From: Eudromia elegans
Taxonomy: Eukaryota; Chordata; Aves; Tinamiformes; Tinamidae
Assembly (NCBI GenBank): GCA_003342815.1
Contig: PTEX01000303.1
Location: 381,660-445,659, forward strand
Reading direction: 5' to 3'
Length of the DNA: 64,000 bases
Shown: piece after piece, positions 1 to 12,564 of the stretch
How the letters are laid out: each line of letters begins with the position of its first letter
Position numbering within the stretch: position 1 is the stretch's first letter
Notes under the pieces: model-generated
Database searches by the model: none
Seen by the model: only the letters and a program-made list of their open reading frames with translations
What the model was told of the DNA's origin: nothing
Program-made: the position numbers and the translations under genes

Positions 1-2498
1 TTTAAAGAGGGCAGAAATATGTGTCTGAAATATACGTGTCCAAAAATTGTGTTTCCATAGATACTTTTTGAGTTTGACTCTTATGGATTCAAAATTTGTT
101 GTTTCTAGCATTGTTACTTTTGACAGATATTCTGCAAGAAACATTGTTATCATTTGATACTAAAGAGACCTTTTGATGTAGATGTCATCATGTGTGATTG
201 TCTATTAGCACGAAATGCATTTTGTAGAATCAATTTTATCAAAAAAATACAAACAAAACAAAAACTAAAAACGTGTTAAATATGTGGTAGCAATTGATCA
301 TCCACTGGTAATTCTACTATATTATCTGGACAGACAAAATAATTCAGTATCTTGAAAGAGTATTAATTCATGCAAATATAAAACTAAAGGATCTTTTCTT
401 TGTCCGCATACTAAGTGACTCTGAAGCTCCTTTATCATTTGTTTAAAGCATTTGCAGCCATGTCTGAAGAAAGCCTATCAATCATCATTATTAAATCACC
501 AAAAAACACAAACAGGGATAAAACAAGGATAAAACTCCTTTGGCAGTTCATTCAGATTGTAAATTATTTACATATCACCTGCAAAAATTTGAATATGTAC
601 ATATATATATACAGATATAGTATCTCAGGGATTTTGCCTGTTATTAAATGTAAATCCATTTCAGGTTTCCATAAGTGAATAGTATTATTAAATCATTACT
701 TCTCCTATCTAGATTATATGATAATATTTATAGGAAAAAAATCCTTTCTGATCTTTAAATACAGCTACAGTCTTAATCAGTATGTCCAATCATTCCTGCT
801 AAGCTTGGTTTTCATAGCTATGCAGAAGAGCTAACATAAAGAATCACTGATTCTCACTCTGACCTTGAGATACAACTGCAGTGCAAGCTGCTTTAGGTGT
901 CCAGATGATATCAAATTCAAAATTCAATATGTATAAGGGAGTTAGAAAAGAAAAAAATCTGATGCAGAGATACTCTGCTGTGAAGAAAGAAAACAAAGTG
1001 GATTTACTTTCCTTGCAAAAGAGGAAACTTAGGTTTCTTCTTTGCAGGTTTCTAGAAGAACAGTAAATACTAGAAAGAGCATGTAACTTCTGTTGCAGAT
1101 AATTCTCAGATTACTCTTTTCTGCTTCTGAGAAGTGCAGTGAAAGCAGTTCTGCTTGAGAAGTCTAACTATAGGAGATAGTATCTCCTGTATGTCGACAT
1201 TCTGAAGGCACATTGCCATGACTATGGTTGATCATGGTAGTATACCCTAGCTCTGAAAATAAAACATTATGTGGTATTTTGAAACACATACCTGTTCAGT
1301 TCTACCTGTCTCTGTAAAATAGAGTGCTACAGTAGGCAGGTGTTCTTCAGAATCCTATATTATTGTTCTCAGGTCATGTTTAATTTTATTATTGCCAGTG
1401 TAGTAATTTAACTTGAATAGTGGGTGCTAATCAAAAAGCATTGAGAGATTAGGGAGTTTTGCCTGTTTTCACATTTACAAGACAACTTATTTCATTTTCA
1501 AGTAATTTTTTTTCTGCAATCCAGTGGGTTGAAATTCTTCACATTTCCATTGCACGGTAACTAAAATAGGACAGGATATGAATCCCAGATGTTTACATGT
1601 TAGCAGTCCATTTTATATTCCTGAAATAAAAGAAAGAAAAGGTAATAATTATCATGAGATATTTTGTTATTGTGACTATTTTACTTCGCTAATTTTGATT
1701 TATTAGTACTGCAGCCAAAACGATAACATCTAGTTGTGTTTTTGTATAGTGTATTTTTACTGAAATAAGCTCAGTTTATAGGGAATCAAAAAAGCTAGTA
1801 TTAATTTTTTATTTGTATTAAATGAAATATTAATAATCTTAATGTAGCTCATCTGTATTAAAAGGTGACTGACAAAAATAATATTAGTTCTTTACATGTT
1901 TGTATCAGGTATACAAGCCAAAAAATTGGCTTGTGCTTTTTAAGAGATAAAAGACTGTTATTCTTTTGATTCTGACTGTTTGAAGAATAACATTTTATAT
2001 GAAAATATGAACAAATGAATGATATGGTAAAGTAGAAAATTAATCTGTTCTTTTTATGAAAGAGAGAGTGAAATGTAGGGACTTGTTCTGACTCCTTTTG
2101 AAAAAGTCTTAAGTGTTAACTAGAATTAATATGTGAGTAATAGCTTCGTTATTAGTTTGTCTTATATAAGGAGTGTGCCTTGTGAACAACTGTAATATTA
2201 AAGATGGGCTTAAACATTGCTATACCTTAAGAATGTGTTTAAAATGTCACGTTGTGAGTCTGTAGTTGTGGTAGAGTTGCAGAACCACAGAAGTATTTCA
2301 TGTTATATGTCCATATTAATCTTTATATCATTAGGCTATCATTTGTACCTGATGAATCGATTTCTTTACTAATCCACTATTTTTGTCGCTTGTTATTCTT
2401 GATAACTTTGAACATATATGGAAAAACTCAAAAAATTAGGATGAATACTAACACAGTGGAGCCTCTTACCTGAGCATCTGTCACCCCAGCTGTCATTT
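1..2498. other. AT-rich noncoding DNA, no gene seen
   Basis: No exon, RNA gene or recognisable transposon could be supported. The open frames here (up to 87 codons) have low-complexity, AT-driven composition and no domain. A short quasi-palindrome lies at 1172-1188. The CR1 insertion begins at the right edge. Confidence 0.7.
1172..1188. repeat. Short palindrome, 8-bp arms with 1-nt centre
   Basis: AGGAGATA and TATCTCCT flank a single G. The 13-nt core GAGATAGTATCTC recurs at 52696-52708. Arms this short are expected by chance several times in 64 kb, so no function is claimed. Confidence 0.6.
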
Positions 2499-3034
2499 TG
2501 GCCAAGAAGGCCAATGGGATCCTGGGGTGCATTAAGAAGAGTGTCTCCAGCAGGTCGAGGGAGGTGATTCTGCCCCTCTACTCAGCCCTGGTGAGACCAC
2601 ACCTCAAGTACTATGTGCAGTTCTGGGCTCCCCAGTGCAGGAGAGACGTGGAGCTGCTAGAGAGAGTCCAGCGCAGGGCCACGAAGATGATTAGGGGCCT
2701 GGAACATCTGTCCTATGAGGAAAGGCTGAGAGAGCTGGGCCTGTTCTGCCTGAAGAAGAGAGGGCTGAGAGGCAACCTGATCAGTGTCTATAACTACCTT
2801 AAGGAAGGCAGTGAGGAGGATGGGGCTGGCCTCTTCTCAGTGGTGGCCAGTGATAGAACTAGAGGAAATGGCCACAAATTGAGGCACCAAAAGTTCCACA
2901 GGAACTTGAGGAAGAATTTCTTAACGGTGAGGGTGACAGAGCACTGGAACAGGCTGCCCAGAGAGGTGGTGGAGTCTCCTTCTCTGGAGATCTTCAAAAC
3001 CCACTTGGACACCACCCTGTGCCACATGCTCTAG
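2499..3034 (+). pseudogene. CR1 reverse transcriptase ORF2, C-terminal fragment
   Basis: About 178 codons read without a stop or frameshift. They match the C-terminal, thumb-side end of CR1 ORF2: KKANG near the start, [23 protein letters not shown] around residues 22-45, [29 protein letters not shown] around 55-83, and [18 protein letters not shown] near the end. The catalytic palm (FxDD) is absent because the copy is truncated upstream, so it cannot encode an active enzyme. There is no native start codon. The undisrupted frame suggests a fairly young insertion, but this is inference without a divergence calculation. Confidence 0.88.
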
Positions 3035-3113
3035 GAGACCTTTCGTGTGCAGGGGTTTGGACTAGATGACCTCTACAGGTCCCTTCCAACCTTATGCATT
3101 CTATGATTCTGTG
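2499..3113 (+). mobile_element. CR1 LINE, 5'-truncated 3' end
   Basis: This is the 3' part of a CR1 non-LTR retrotransposon. It opens inside the reverse-transcriptase ORF ([11 protein letters not shown], a block found in CR1 ORF2), runs through the ORF stop at about 3034, and continues into the 3' UTR with the typical 'GACTAGATGACCTCTACAGG' stretch. It ends with two octamers, ATTCTATG and ATTCTGTG, at 3098-3113, which is the CR1 3' signature. The sharp GC rise over the AT-rich flanks marks both edges. Heavy 5' truncation is normal for CR1 copies made by target-primed reverse transcription. No clear target-site duplication is visible, also usual for CR1. Confidence 0.95.
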
Positions 3114-4765
3114 AAAAGAAATATATGAAAATAGTGTTCTGTTTTTGACTTCTAGTGGACATTCTTTTAAAACACATCTATTAAGTTCTGATTAAATTTA
3201 AAGTTTTTCTTCCATTTATTTCCTTTAGATGGGGAATCATAATTATTTATCAGTCAGAGTTACTCTCGAAATTATTACATCATATTCAAAAACATGAACA
3301 GGTTACCCTCTGGAATTTTTGAGAACAGATCTTGTTTCTGTTTATGTTTAGTCTCAATATAACTGTAAAGATAAGTATCAACAGGCATGAATATTATGAA
3401 TCAAAATGCCATCTGGATACTCTATGCCAAAATCTATAAGTCTATACTGGTTTTTGTTTTTATTTCAATAATAAAAACTATTTATTGGTAGCTCTGGACT
3501 TTTATGATTTTTTTTTTATCTTACATAGTCTTAAATGGACTTGAACAGATATGTGTTGTGCACATATGTTATGCATATACATATACATTTAACATTTCAC
3601 CAGCACGTAGCTAAAATTTTAAGTCTACTGCATAGAGATAGGACATATTTAGAGAAAAAGAAAAACATGGAAAAGATTCCTTGAATTTAACATACTCCCA
3701 GTAACATCTTTTTAGTTATCACTGAAGTCCTAACAAACAAAGAATATGCCTTAAATTAGTTGTAAGTCCCTGTATCTGTTGCTTGTATTGTTACTGTTCA
3801 TTCACATAGCTAAACAGCAGTTTTTTCATTTTCTGTCTCAGAAAGAATAAGAGGTGTCATTATCTGTCCCAGTTATAGAAAACTTCTTCCAAAGTACCTG
3901 CATTCATAATACAAGCAATCAAAAAAAAAAAAAAGCTCTTTTAATTAGGAGTGGTAGTTATGGTAATAACTCTTTATTAATTTGCTTCATATTTAAATAT
4001 CAATACACCCACCACATGTGAGTGGGTGTGTATATGTACATATATACGTGGGTGTTTACATACCTAGATACACACACATATATATATAATACATAGAAAG
4101 ATAGCACAGCACACTGTTTTCACATTGAAGTTTGACTTTTTGAAACATCCCAGTCACTTTTGGAGTATTTTGTAGTGTGCACATGTCTACAGTAGTCTAT
4201 ATTTTCTATCACAGACAGACCTCTTCATTTTGCACTTTAAGTACAAATTAAGTACTAGCCAAGTAAAAATCATTTTGTCTGAGAGAACTTAAGTGCAATA
4301 AATGCAATGTAAATGGCTATGAAGTGAACATATGTTAAGTTTACACTAATTTTAAATTTTCTTTAGATTTTCAAAATAGTAGAAAGAAATCTCCCTGCAA
4401 ATGGAAATCAAATATACAAAATCACTTAGCAGTTTAAGGCTGATATATTTATTTGTCCAACTGGTTGTCAGTAGAAAATGGTGGCAATCTCCATGATAGG
4501 AAGACAAGCAGCAGAAATTATAATTTCTAACTTTCTTCTTGCTGTCAGCCAGGTGCATACTGGAATTCCTCATACAATCCTGGTCCCCAGTGTATCCCAG
4601 TTACCACAAACAGGAAACTTAATGGAAACATAACAGGTGTACTGCAGCTTCATTCCTTGTCTTTACAAAAACAGTTTACTTAAAAACAAAATAAAAGTGT
4701 CATATGAGAAGGCAGTGATGGATATGCTCCTTCCCCAATATTTCTCACCCATGGCCCCATTCAAG
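3114..4765. other. AT-rich noncoding DNA with simple repeats
   Basis: No gene is seen. It holds an A14 run (3921-3934) and a degenerate alternating purine-pyrimidine tract (about 4010-4095). It passes into the GC-richer probable LTR at the right edge. Confidence 0.65.
4010..4095. repeat. Degenerate (TG/TA)n and (CA)n tract
   Basis: Alternating TG, TA and CA steps with interruptions, such as TGTGTATATGTACATATATACGTG split by GGTG, then CACACACATATATATATAAT. It is an imperfect dinucleotide microsatellite. Confidence 0.75.
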
Positions 4766-5420
4766 TGTTAACTATTGCACAAACAGCAGGCCTTGGTAGC
4801 TGGCTCGCTCAGACTTCAAAACAGACCTTGGAGGTTGTCTCTCTCTGATAGCTGGGTAGGGAGATACAGCAAACTGTGCATAACAGCGAATGACTATGAG
4901 TCAATCATCTTATCCCATAAATCCAGGAGGACAGCCCGAGAGGTCATTGAGCTCTCCTTGCATGGCAGTGGGCTGCATGCCAGGATCTCCCTTTGAGCAG
5001 GGATGTCTCTCAGGGATACTCCTCGAGGTTGAGAGATCCTTCCCACAACAGACTCGTGGTAAGTGAACTACAGCACACTTTCTGTCTGAACTTATGTTCA
5101 TTTTGTAACTGTGCACAAAATCCGTTAGCCATAAACCGTTGACCAGGTCTGGGACTAGGACTGGATCCAGCCGCACCTAGACTCCTCTCAGAAGGAGTTT
5201 AGAAAGCAAGGGGGTCCAATCTGAACCTTGTGACCCAATGAGAGAGCATCCAAGATAATTCTGAACCTCCATGCAGTAAATAATAAGTGCCCTTGCCATA
5301 GAATCTCTTGAAATCATTGTCCATATAAATAAATCTATTGCTGTTTCTTTCACCCAAATGAGGTGCATTTTGTCACTCACTCCCTCACCACTCATTCCAT
5401 GACACACTCCTGTATACACA
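4766..5420 (+). mobile_element. Probable ERV LTR relic, plus strand
   Basis: A GC-richer block in AT-rich surroundings with an LTR-like layout. It has a possible TG start (TGTTAACTATTG), a poly(A) signal AATAAA at 5328-5333 just after a TATA-like CATATAAATA, then about 85 nt of C/T-rich U5-like sequence ending TATACACA. A weak alternative start is 4623, where ACTTAA precedes TG and matches ACTTGA after 5420 at 5 of 6 bases. No provirus interior is present. It may be an old ERVL-type LTR, but the family is not identified and the left end is uncertain. Confidence 0.42.
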
Positions 5421-5729
5421 ACTTGATATATTAATGTGTTATCAAAATGGTAACTGAAACAGTGACCAAATATATTAGAGCCTTAGAGTAGCACATCTAA
5501 TGGACAATAGTAACTGAAAGCTAAACACTATTCTGATGTTAATGTGGCTTTTCCAATTATGGTTCAGCAAAGAGCTGTGTCTGTTACAGCTTCGGACTGC
5601 TCACTACACTTTCATGTTCAGTGTATTGAATCATCAGTCTGGACTGTCCTGTATTATTTTGTGATTTCTCAATAAAGTCAGTGAAAAGTTATGACATGTT
5701 GAATTGCCATGCCATGTCATTATTACAGA

Positions 5730-5760
5730 AACTGTGCATACCCTAAGTGCATGCACAGTT
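5730..5760. repeat. Inverted repeat, 10-bp arms
   Basis: AACTGTGCAT (5730-5739) and ATGCACAGTT (5751-5760) are perfect reverse complements around an 11-nt loop. It could fold as a small hairpin. This length is near what chance gives in a window of this size. Confidence 0.7.
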
Positions 5761-8118
5761 CTTTTTTAATACCGTACAGTGAAAAAAATACAATGTCATT
5801 CTGTGACAAGGGAGACTAATCATAAGTATAGATATGTCACTTTTGTGTCTATATGTAAAAATATATTCCAGAGAAAAAAGTAGTAGTGTATTTTTAATCT
5901 ATCTGAAAACCAAATAAATATAGCAAATAGTTGATTTAGTTTTTGCAATGACTTTTGGAAATAGAAATTTAGCAAAAGAGCTGGATTGGTTTGATTTATT
6001 CAGTTCAGAAATCACTCGAAATTATTTTTTTTTTTTTAATTTAGAAGAAAACTTGAGGTATAATATTAAACTTATGCAAAATATGTAAACTTGATATAAC
6101 TCCATGGTGGTTACTGTTCTGCAACAATAATGATGTGTCTGGGATTTTTCCAGATTCTAAGGTTATTTGCATAGAACTCAATAATTCATTGTCTGTCAAG
6201 TATGAGAATTTGTTAGATATAAGAGGTTATATCAAAGCTGAAAGTAGTGCAATATAGAAATATAACAACTGAAATATATACATATATATATAAGTTAAGT
6301 TATATATACATGTAAGTTATACATACAATTAAATCATAGGTACACAGCACAAGGTCCATCTCTCTGGTATAGCCTTCCCCAAAATCTCATGCAACAGGTG
6401 CACAGTACATGTTGTCTTTTATTACACCCTTCCGGTCTAACTTTCCTGATTTCTCCTCACCACACTGTCATCAGGGTGGGTCTTTGGGTCTGTAAACCAG
6501 ATGAAGGTGAGTCTGAATTCACAACAAACGTGTATGGTTTACTGTCTTTATCAGTCAAAACTATGCCAGCCCACAGCTATACAAAAGCTGTATGGCTCCA
6601 ATCAATGCCAGTGCTCCTATCAACAGGTAACCTGGTGCTCAGTCCACTGCAGTGAGATGTTTAAGATGTGAGTCTGCAGAGTCACTTTTCCTTTGACTGG
6701 TCTTGTCATTAGAAGGAGTGCACTTATGCTATGGCAAATACACAGCACAGTTACTGCAAACATGGTGGGCCCAGGGTTCGTTAACTCCTGGAGAGCAGCT
6801 CAGAGCAAACCCCTCGTTTCTATGGGCTGCACAATCTGGAGTGCCATGGTTGCCTATATGGTACCTGTCAGATATTTCTTCACTTTTCATTTAGAGAAGG
6901 TTTTTTTTGTGGGTTTTTTTTTTTTTTGTGCATAATACTTGCAGTGAATATTTTTCAAAATTGCATTTTTCACGTAAAAATTCACTTAAAAATTTCTCCA
7001 GGAGGCTGCAGAAATTGCCAATTAAAAAATAAAAAAAAGGAAAAAAGAAAAAAAGAAAACATCCTATAAAGAAAAAGATCAATCCCAACCTAATGCCCCA
7101 TTTGATGAAGCTAATAATGCTCCCATTTGATGTTTAATATAGTAATAATGACAAGTCTAAACTTGCACAGGTAACTTGAACTTGTAATGCATTTTGAAAT
7201 AGGTTGATTGCCAAGGTCAAAGCATCATTATCATCATGCCAGTTTAGCTCAGCAGTTGAGAGGGTGCGCAGAGGTGTTAAAAGAACTCTGTCTTAGAGAG
7301 CAGTGCCTCAATGACTAAGAAAATCTCAAGAGAGCATTTACACAATGTGACACCCTATCATATTAAAATAATAATTAAAAAAAAAGAAAAGATGAATATA
7401 AGAACCCTCCCTTTCACTCAGTTTCTGGAGGTCTAGTGAGCTGAAGTAGAGATAACATTCAGTAACAAGACTAGACAACTTTTGAGAAAAAGGATGCTCA
7501 TATGTATAAAATCCTATAAGATGTTCCTATGTTCGCTTTTGAATCTGAGAGCAAACTGCAGATCAGACATGGCCACACATAGAAAAAAATACAGTTGCTA
7601 AGGAACGGGAGAAATAAATGAACAAATAAAATCTCTCTATCTGTCTTTTACTCCGCATATAAGGGAGAGTCTCATAATTGCCTGTCAGCCTCCTTCTTTC
7701 CCTAAGAAGCAACAGGTCCCTCTCGTATTGCTGGGATTTCCTGGATATACTTGCTTCCTTGCTTCTGCTGCCAGAGGCCCAGCACTAACCGCTCTGCCAA
7801 AAAGCATTTCTGTAAGGAAACACTGAGTTGCAGGAGAAGTGAAAGGCATATCATTTCTTTGACACTCTACCACCGCTTCCCAACATTGTGCTCAGGGATG
7901 ATATATTGCCTGTGATTCTATGCATACCTACAGAAAGGATTTTAAAGCTAGTTTTTAGTTCTCTCATTTTTTTTTTACTTTTTGCTCCTTAAATTCTCAC
8001 CCTTTGAAGGAGCTGCACATTTAATTTTGGTTTTGCTACTGAGAAACCTCAGACAGCTTTTGGAATCGAGTCCTTAATGTAAGGGTCTGTATGGATGTCA
8101 AAGGAAATGAACATCTTA

Positions 8119-8152
8119 CAATGATTTTTCAGCAGCAATGATTTTTCAGCAA
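8119..8152. repeat. 17-bp tandem duplication
   Basis: CAATGATTTTTCAGCAG (8119-8135) is followed directly by a copy differing only at the last base (8136-8152). It looks like a recent slippage or short tandem-duplication event in unique DNA. Confidence 0.85.
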
Positions 8153-8689
8153 CAAGGAAAAAAAAATTACATTTGTAGAGTATTATATCTAATTATTTCT
8201 TCCACAACTAATGAATGCAAATAGTTTATAACTACTTAAAAATCTATCGAATGACATTTCAGAAAATCTCCTTAAATTAAAAAGGTATAATTGGTTGAAT
8301 AGTGATGTAGTAGGCTTCTCAGAATTTAGTCCACTTTGTTCCTTTGGTTCCTTCAGAAACAGATTGGACAATAAAATTTATTTAAATTGCAGGAATTAAT
8401 TGAAAAATCACACTGGATTATTACATTATAAAATTATCCCAAGTTAGAGGCATTTTTAAATACAAAGAGAAAGAAATCAAGAATTTAAGGCCAGAGTACA
8501 GGTCTTTGAACCAATCACAGAAAATAGAAACCATCAATCTTGCAGAACTAAATATTCACTTGAAGTAGAAGTATTGCCCAACACTTATAAGATCTCCCAT
8601 TTTTATAGCATAAATGTGCATAAAGTGTAATGAACACTTCTGATAACAATATTTTGGGGGAAAAAGTATACAAAAGCATGGACTTATTT

Positions 8690-8749
8690 CTATTATATAT
8701 TCTATTATATATATATTCTATATATATATTCTATATATTATTCTATTAG
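8690..8749. repeat. (TATATATATTC)n minisatellite-like tract
   Basis: Repeated units of alternating TA ending in TTCTAT, with variable TA number. It is a short AT-rich satellite-like tract. Confidence 0.8.
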
Positions 8750-10122
8750 ATTAACTTAATAAGTACTATAATATTATTTAGTTATTCTACCTGTGTGAAA
8801 ACGTCCTTATTTTAAAGCAGTGTGTGCACTCTTATATGATTTGGCATTTTTATTCACACTTCTGTGTTAAATGTTGATATTATTGAGGTAGATGTTTTTA
8901 GCAGCAATGCGTAAATTGTTTAACTATTCAGATCATATGAAGGCAGTAGTAATGACTATCTAAAGGTTATATCCTGGTTCAATTCTGTTAGCATTTAGGG
9001 GAGAAAATATAGTATTCAGTTGGTAAATAATTACAGTTAATTTTTAGTTATATCTTTCAGTCCAATTTTGTAAAAATTGAGAAAGTGTCAAAAACAAGCA
9101 TGAAGTCTCTCAAAATATTTGTATTTGAATGTCATAATTCCTCTACAGTTTAGCATAATCTTTTTGCGGTGCTTTGGACAGAAAACGAATGATTTGTATG
9201 AAGAGATATCAGCTGTCAACTCATATCACATGAAAAGGCCATTTTATATTTTAGAGTAAACGATAGTATACAAAGTGATGGGAGTAAAGGACAATTTTAG
9301 AAATATATATACACATTCTTTGCAAAGTGTTTTTGTTTTGATTTTTTAAATAGTTCCAGGTGGATTAACTAAGTAAAAAACAACATATACAAGCATAATA
9401 TTATCTGAAAAGATTAAATAGATTTATCTTTCTTTTCACTATTATTCCTTGAAACTTTGTTATAGAAAAATGTCACTACATTTTCTTCTGGCTTAGGGAT
9501 ATAGTTTTCTATTTTGGTTCAGCTTGCTTATTTCTCACAAAGAATTTCACTGCAATCACTAAAAATCAGGCTCTGCAAATCTCTGTGAGATTTCTTCTCT
9601 ACAGAAGGAAAGCTGGAATATGTATCTTGATAAACTTTAATTAGTTGCAGTAATGAAGTAATAGCTGATCTATATCTACTGTATTATATTCTCTACACTT
9701 CTAAATAGGTAATGACATTTAATTTGCAAATATGACACTACAACTCCTTATCTATTAAATTATACCTGAAGGCAAGGCACAGAATATTATGAACAATATA
9801 AAGCAGTCTAAAGGCTTCAGATGTTCGTATTCATTGAATAGATGTACCCAAAATTGAACATGGTACCTACCACCATATCAACACTACGAATCAATCTCTT
9901 AAGATATTAGTGGTTCTGTTGGTTACTCTCTGACCATCTGGAATACTTACCAAGATGCAGACACTCAAAAATGGGGAGCAGTATGCTCAGGTGTGTTAAT
10001 CTTTTTGAGCTGGAGAGCTTATATCATACAGCTACCTGAATCTTTTCCATCTGTGCTTGCACAGTCCATCTAGGTCACATAAATTATTTAGGAAGTTCAT
10101 ATTTTCTTATGAGATCTAAGTA

Positions 10123-10147
10123 AAAATAAATAAATAAATAAATAAAA
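10123..10147. repeat. (TAAA)n microsatellite
   Basis: About six tetranucleotide units of AAAT/TAAA in a row. Confidence 0.85.
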
Positions 10148-11920
10148 ACAGAAAATTAAACTATGTATAACACTGAAGTTATAACTTATGTTTTAGATGA
10201 TTGCATTGAATTTCTCAGTCTTCTTTACCTGGCAGGCAGAAAAATAACACTACTGCCATGTTTCCTTCTGAAGACATTCTAACAAATTATGAGGTGGAAA
10301 TGAGTCAGTAAAAGCAAACATTCAGGAAGATAGAAGAAACATTCATGCAAGTTTTTAAGAATGTCTTGGAGGTAAATTGTTAATCTAATTTGCTTTGATT
10401 TGTAAAAATACATTTCTGTAGCAAAGCTAAAATGAAGTATTTTTTTTAATTCCACATCATGTACTCACAGAAAAAAAATGTAAATGCAACCATCTTATAA
10501 ATGCTAAGGGTTTTTTTTTCAAAAATGATCCCATTTTAGAATCAAAATAAAAAGATTGTAATCCTAAATGCAAAGCTGTGAATTGCAGGAATCACTGAAT
10601 TGTTTTAACTTCCTGAATATAATACATCTGAGAACTAGTTTGGAAAGCACAGTTACTTATCTAATTGTCATTACTGATGAGGCCAGGGGATATTTCTAAT
10701 AAACAGGTAATGCTGCTTAGTTAATAACTCCCAAGTTCAAATAGGTTAATGGAAATGTTCATACCAGGGCACTCTTGAAATGAACAAACTAATAATATCA
10801 TTTAGACATTATGATTACAAGAAAATAGAAGGGAAAATATGTAAAGAGATGAGTAAAATCAGTTTAACATGAGCATTAGACCTCTTCAATCTGCCCCAAA
10901 CAAGGCAAAGTCTTAACTAAATTCCAGCTTTATGTACTCTGTGTAATTGTGGGACCTCATCATTGACATAAACTCCTCCTCATTTATTATATGCCAATGC
11001 TTTCTTGTTAACTTAATCCCTTTAATGTTTCAACAATTCTGCAAGGTGCTGGATTTTCTTTGTATATAGATATACATCAGGATATGTAACTAAAGTTAAA
11101 TGAATTCAGAGTATATTTTATTAAACTTTAATAAAATTTTACTTTAATACCTTACTTTAATACTTCAAACTTTAATAAAACTCTATTTAATGTGAAACAG
11201 GACGCTTAAGGAGAAGAAATACTTAAGTGTTTGGAAGGCCATTATACAGAAGGAGGCTCTAACACAAATTTATCAGTTAGCACCTACAAGTAGTTGGAAG
11301 TATCACAGATTCTCCTGGGTTTTTTTGTAGGTATGCCATAGTTGTACATACGCAAATACTTTTAACTCACATAATTATTACAAGTTTTAAATCAACATGA
11401 AATGACTCTCCCTACTACAGAAGATGTACTCCCAAATAAAACTCTCAAGACATTTTTTTTTTCTTTTTCGAAGTGGTAGAGAAGGCAGTTATTGTAAAGA
11501 GATATCTTCAGAGTTCTGTCAGCTTTCTGAGAAGACAGGTTTCTTAAGGTTACTTTGACATCTGGAAACTTTTATTTATCCTGGTAGCTTAATTTAGCTT
11601 AATTCTTTGTGGGTTGTTTCTTTTTTTTTTTTTTTGGTTTGCTCTACTTTATGTATGCATGGAGTGAGTGTTTTCTTTCAAATAATGTATAGATTTCAAA
11701 AATGAGTAAACAAAGAGTGGAGCAGAATGGAGACATCATGGCCACACTTTGTTGGCTTCCCTGTGCAGGTGGTATTCGATACCCTATTAAGAGGTGAGTC
11801 CAGCCACCCTCAGTCCCTCTAATCTTTGAGGATCAGCTGGAACACAAGGGGATTCATCTTTTATCACCCCCTCCACACACACTCACAGACAACCCCCTAT
11901 CAAACACCCATTTGCACACA

Positions 11921-11933
11921 CCCCCCCCCCCCC
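11921..11933. repeat. C13 homopolymer
   Basis: A run of 13 C after a CA-rich stretch; on the minus strand it is a G13 run. It is rare in a region this AT-rich and sits in a C-rich patch (about 11790-11935) with no identified origin. Confidence 0.85.
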
Positions 11934-12407
11934 ATTAAACTGCAACAATTGTCATTTCAGAAAAGTTAGTTAAGCAGATACGCAGTTCTTTAAACAAATA
12001 AAGTGTCAGTTTACAGGCATGACCTTATAGGTAAATTCAGCTACAAGATTGGATTCTTAGTACACACAGTTCACATTTTATCATTTATAGTAGTTCTTTC
12101 CTACCAATAGAAATTGTACTAATCAGAATTGGTTTGGTTTTCCAAAGCTTATGCTACAATATTTGTACCTTTGACCTCAGTCTCTTAACTCTACCATTTT
12201 TCTTTTGTTTCTGTGACCACAAATCCTCTTTCTGTTCTCCTAATTATTTTTTTTTCAAATTATCCTCATAAAAAGACCTATGTCATCATATTATACGATA
12301 TCACTTGTAATGATGATGCAACTGTCATTGCAAGTTTACTGTTAGGCCTTGAAATTAAAAAGAAATGAACAAAAAAAGAAAGATGGATGTAGGGACACCC
12401 AAAATCA

Positions 12408-12433
12408 ATGTATGTGTGTATGTATGTATGTAT
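12408..12433. repeat. (TATG)n microsatellite
   Basis: TATGTGTG followed by about five TATG units. Confidence 0.85.
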
Positions 12434-12536
12434 CTTTCTGGACTAAGACTCTGGTTCATTTCATCTCCATATTCTGTCTTTTGTACGTTTCATTCTGATA
12501 CTAGTCATGTAGTTCAAATACTCCATTAAAATACCC

Positions 12537-12564
12537 AGTAACTTGAGAGATTTCTCAAGTTACT
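12537..12564. repeat. Perfect hairpin, 12-bp arms and 4-nt loop
   Basis: AGTAACTTGAGA (12537-12548) and TCTCAAGTTACT (12553-12564) are exact reverse complements separated by GATT. Pairing stops at both outer bases. It is too symmetrical to be expected from base composition alone. Confidence 0.9.
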
